From Pilatotrama ljubarskyi (lineage: Eukaryota > Basidiomycota > Agaricomycetes > Polyporales > Polyporaceae), in assembly GCA_022385805.1 (NCBI GenBank), contig MU277819.1, forward strand, positions 5,938 through 28,690: a DNA stretch of 22,753 nucleotides, written 5' to 3'. A program made the translations under genes and the position numbers. The notes under the pieces were generated by a model. That model ran no database searches. It was not told the DNA's origin and was given only the letters and a program-made list of their open reading frames with translations. This document shows, piece after piece, positions 20,262-22,753 of this stretch; position 1 is the first letter of the stretch, and each line of letters opens with the position of its first letter.

Positions 20262-22753
20262 ATGTCGCCGAAGGACGAAGTCCATGCGCTCGTGCGCGAC
20301 CTCATCGCTCTCGCGCCAGACCTGCCGACGACCATCGAGCTTGGCACTCCTGCGGACAAGCTATATATTACCCTCAACACTGTCTCTGGTAGCACTCCAT
20401 GGGAGTCCCTGAACCGCCGCTTCGACATCCTCTTCGGTGAGGATTGTCGAGATGAAGCCGGCCGCTTGCCGCACCTCTGGCGCGGTCCTCTCGGACTGGA
20501 CTTGGTCTGCAACTACCTTACAGGCCTACTCACTTCTCCCACTGCAGAGGAGCTTCCCTACGAGCTGATGAAGATCAAGCTCGAGCGTCTGACCAACGAG
20601 GTCAAGGCTTTGATATCATCTCAGTACGTCTTTCTTTCGTTCCATGCACCGCTTGTTCATCCCGTATCAACTGATGGGTTGTGTATTTTGTAGGGGTCCA
20701 CTCGGCATCGCGCCTGCAAAGTCCTCGTCAGGCTTGAAGCTGAAGATTCCTGCACGTCAAGTCGCCCAGAGCAGTCCCACTTGCGAGGACGGGGTAAGCA
20801 CACCCATCGGGACTGTGACGGCAGCCCTGTCCGTGGTATCCGCTGTCACAGCTGCGCCTGCAGCTCCTCCGGCATCTACGACGTCGTCGAATAGTAGTGC
20901 CACAGGGAAACGACACGGCAGGACGGTCAAGAACCTCAAGCAATTGCCCTTGAACGTGGTCCTCCGAGGACCCACTGGTGAGTGTTCCTTGCCACCTGGC
21001 AGATGTTCCTCAGGGCTTCAACTGAGTGGCTCGTAGCTCCTGCGTTGCCCGATGACGACCCGAAAGACGCGACTTACAAGCCGCCGAGGCGGGAGGAAGA
21101 TGAGCAAGAGGATGAGGATGCCTGCCAAATGCATGTGTATGGGTCTGACGGCGAGGAGATCCTCGAGGAGGTCCCACCCAGAGTCAGTGTTCGATGTGAA
21201 TCTCTTGTTCTGCACCTCCAGCTCACCTCCTGTGCAGCTGAGCCGGAAGCGGACGGCCTCATCAATCGTCATCAGCAGCGACTCGGAGTCATCGGATGAG
21301 GAGACTATCCTGCAGAAGTTGGCCAAGATGCCTTCGGTGCGTTCAGGGACCAGCCAGAAGGCTGCGCGGACGGTCGCAGGGAAGTACAAGCGTCCACCGG
21401 TACGCCGTCCTCCATCCGAGTCCTTCAATCCCGGTAGTGTTATCCCTGACGGTAATCACTGATAGCGTCCGAAGAAGAAAGCCAGACGGGCAGCGCCGTC
21501 GTCCGAGAACGAGGCGGAGCTCGCTGTTTCGTCTGGATCCGAGTCAGACGGGCAGGGTGCTCTTCGCCAAGTCGAGGCACAAGAAGCTGCGGCGAAGTTG
21601 AAGAAGCGCGGCCCTGAGAACACATCGTTGAAGCACTGGCACAGCCCCGTCCCTATTCGCGAACGGAAGAAAGGAGATCGCTGGCAGTTCAAATGCCGCT
21701 ACTGTTCTGCGTAAGTACATAATTGGGTTTTGTTCAAGATGTGCTTAACGCCTGCATACAGCGTCAGGACGTTCAAGCGCACCGTCAGCGGCGAGCAACC
21801 GAGTTTTGAGGACGAACTGCGCAAGCCGTCGTTGGCCAACCTCGCCAGCCACCTCAAGGACGACCATCCTAAAGTTCTATCCGGTTCACCCCCGCCGGAG
21901 GATGGCAAGGCCACAGTCGACCACGGCTACACGCTACACAGCGCAAAGCTCATGGAGGACTTCTTGAAGGAGGGCGCTCTCAACCCTGCTCTGGTGCCCA
22001 CGCAGAAGGGCTTCTACCGCGTGTTTGCCGCGTGGATCTTGGACGACAACTTGCCATTCACCATGGGAGAATCACCATCGCTCGCTCGGCTCTTCCAGTA
22101 TCTCAAAGTCAAGTTCATTTTACCGTCTGACACGACAGTTCGGAACGTCCTCGCGCAGATTTTCGCTGAAATGCACGGCAAGGTTGTGCATGAGCTTGCG
22201 GTACGCGTTCGCATCCACGTCTTTGTGATGTGTGTAACTCATCTGCGCGTATACTAGAATGTCAAATCCAAGATTGCGTACTCTACAGATACCTGGTCCA
22301 CGAGACAGATGGTCTTCACGTTCGCGGGGACGCTTGCGCATTTCATTGACGATGACTGGAAGCTAGTCGAACGGCTTGTTGACTTCTACCATGTCCAAGA
22401 CGACGAGCACAAGGGCCAGGAGGGAGCCAAGGCATTCGTCGCCTCCGCTGTGAAGCGAGGCGGCCTTGACAAGATGAGTCCAGCTCCTGAGTGACCTTCT
22501 CCATTGCATTGTTGGTTGACATGTGTCCTCTACTTTGTCAGCCTGACTATGGACAATGCCTCTGCAAATGACGTCCTTGCACGGACGGTGGGGCTCCTGT
22601 TACTGAAACGCTATGGCATCCACTTCACGCCAGAGAACGGTCGAATGTTGAGCAGGGCTTGGCACGCAGCGGAAAGCCCGCTAGACTCAGCTTACCTGTG
22701 GAGCACTTGTGTAGAGGCACACGTAGTGGTTGAGGGTAGAAAGCGACTTAGAG
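20262..22753 (+). CDS. hAT-family transposase with BED-type zinc finger, 5' part (runs off the window)
   Basis: Eight exons fit with matching phases: 20262-20623, 20694-20977, 21037-21182, 21238-21399, 21466-21710, 21762-22200, 22258-22490 and 22542 to the end. The ATG at 20262 (MSPKDEVHALVRDL) is preceded by GTG in frame, so I chose it. The N-terminal 120 residues form a helical region (LWRGPLGLDLVCNYL), followed by an acidic Ser-rich nuclear-type linker (SSDSESSDEE, KKKARR). A BED-like finger has C-x2-C in FKCRYCSA (21694, 21703) and H-x4-H in SHLKDDHP (21850, 21865), split by the intron 21711-21761. The catalytic fold starts with IAYSTDTWST (first Asp 22288) and TMDNASAND (second Asp 22552). 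The third acidic residue and dimerisation domain lie beyond the window. No lesion is seen as far as YGIHFTPENGR; after about 22645 the expected block is missing. Confidence 0.82.

Overview
The window looks like fungal nuclear DNA, most likely from an Agaricomycete (Basidiomycota, perhaps Polyporales). The genes are cut by many short introns (about 45-80 nt, GTRNGY donors, YAG acceptors), and the three recognisable gene sets are all of kinds known as mobile-element cargo in mushrooms. There is no rRNA, CRISPR or bacterial-style operon, and I found no convincing tRNA. The taxonomic call rests on intron style and gene content, not on a marker gene.

Layout. (1) 1-1035: no convincing gene; a degenerate GCGAAG-rich minisatellite lies at 320-430. 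(2) 1036 to about 8192, minus strand: one large multi-exon gene of a family I remember as multi-copy in Agaricomycetes and without known function. Its conserved core lies at 5570-3760. It is flanked by coding 12-bp and 24-bp tandem repeats and ends in a Pro/Tyr/Gly-rich tail. At least two in-frame TAG codons and a frame change suggest it is decayed. (3) About 8220-12341: gene-poor and rich in simple repeats (GGTCGA, GAGAGC and a 19-bp unit), with two doubtful exon fragments. (4) 12342-14151, plus strand: a six-exon TET/JBP-type 2-oxoglutarate/Fe(II) dioxygenase whose exon phases all agree and whose catalytic residues are all present. (5) 14352-19634, minus strand: a KDZ (Kyakuja-Dileera-Zisupton) transposase with a C-terminal Ulp1-like cysteine protease region, tail to tail with the dioxygenase. 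The splice model shows three lesions. (6) 19635-20261: a head-to-head intergenic region with an AT-rich core and a 10-bp inverted repeat. (7) 20262 to the window end, plus strand: the 5' part of a hAT transposase with a BED-type zinc finger; the 3' end lies outside.

How the genes relate. The pairing of KDZ transposase with TET/JBP is a known mobile unit in basidiomycetes: the transposase (with its SUMO-protease-like region) would move the DNA, and the dioxygenase is thought to oxidise 5-methylcytosine, perhaps to relieve silencing. Here the transposase seems dead while the dioxygenase remains fully open. All splice sites were derived by hand from reading-frame phase and remembered family similarity; no search was run.
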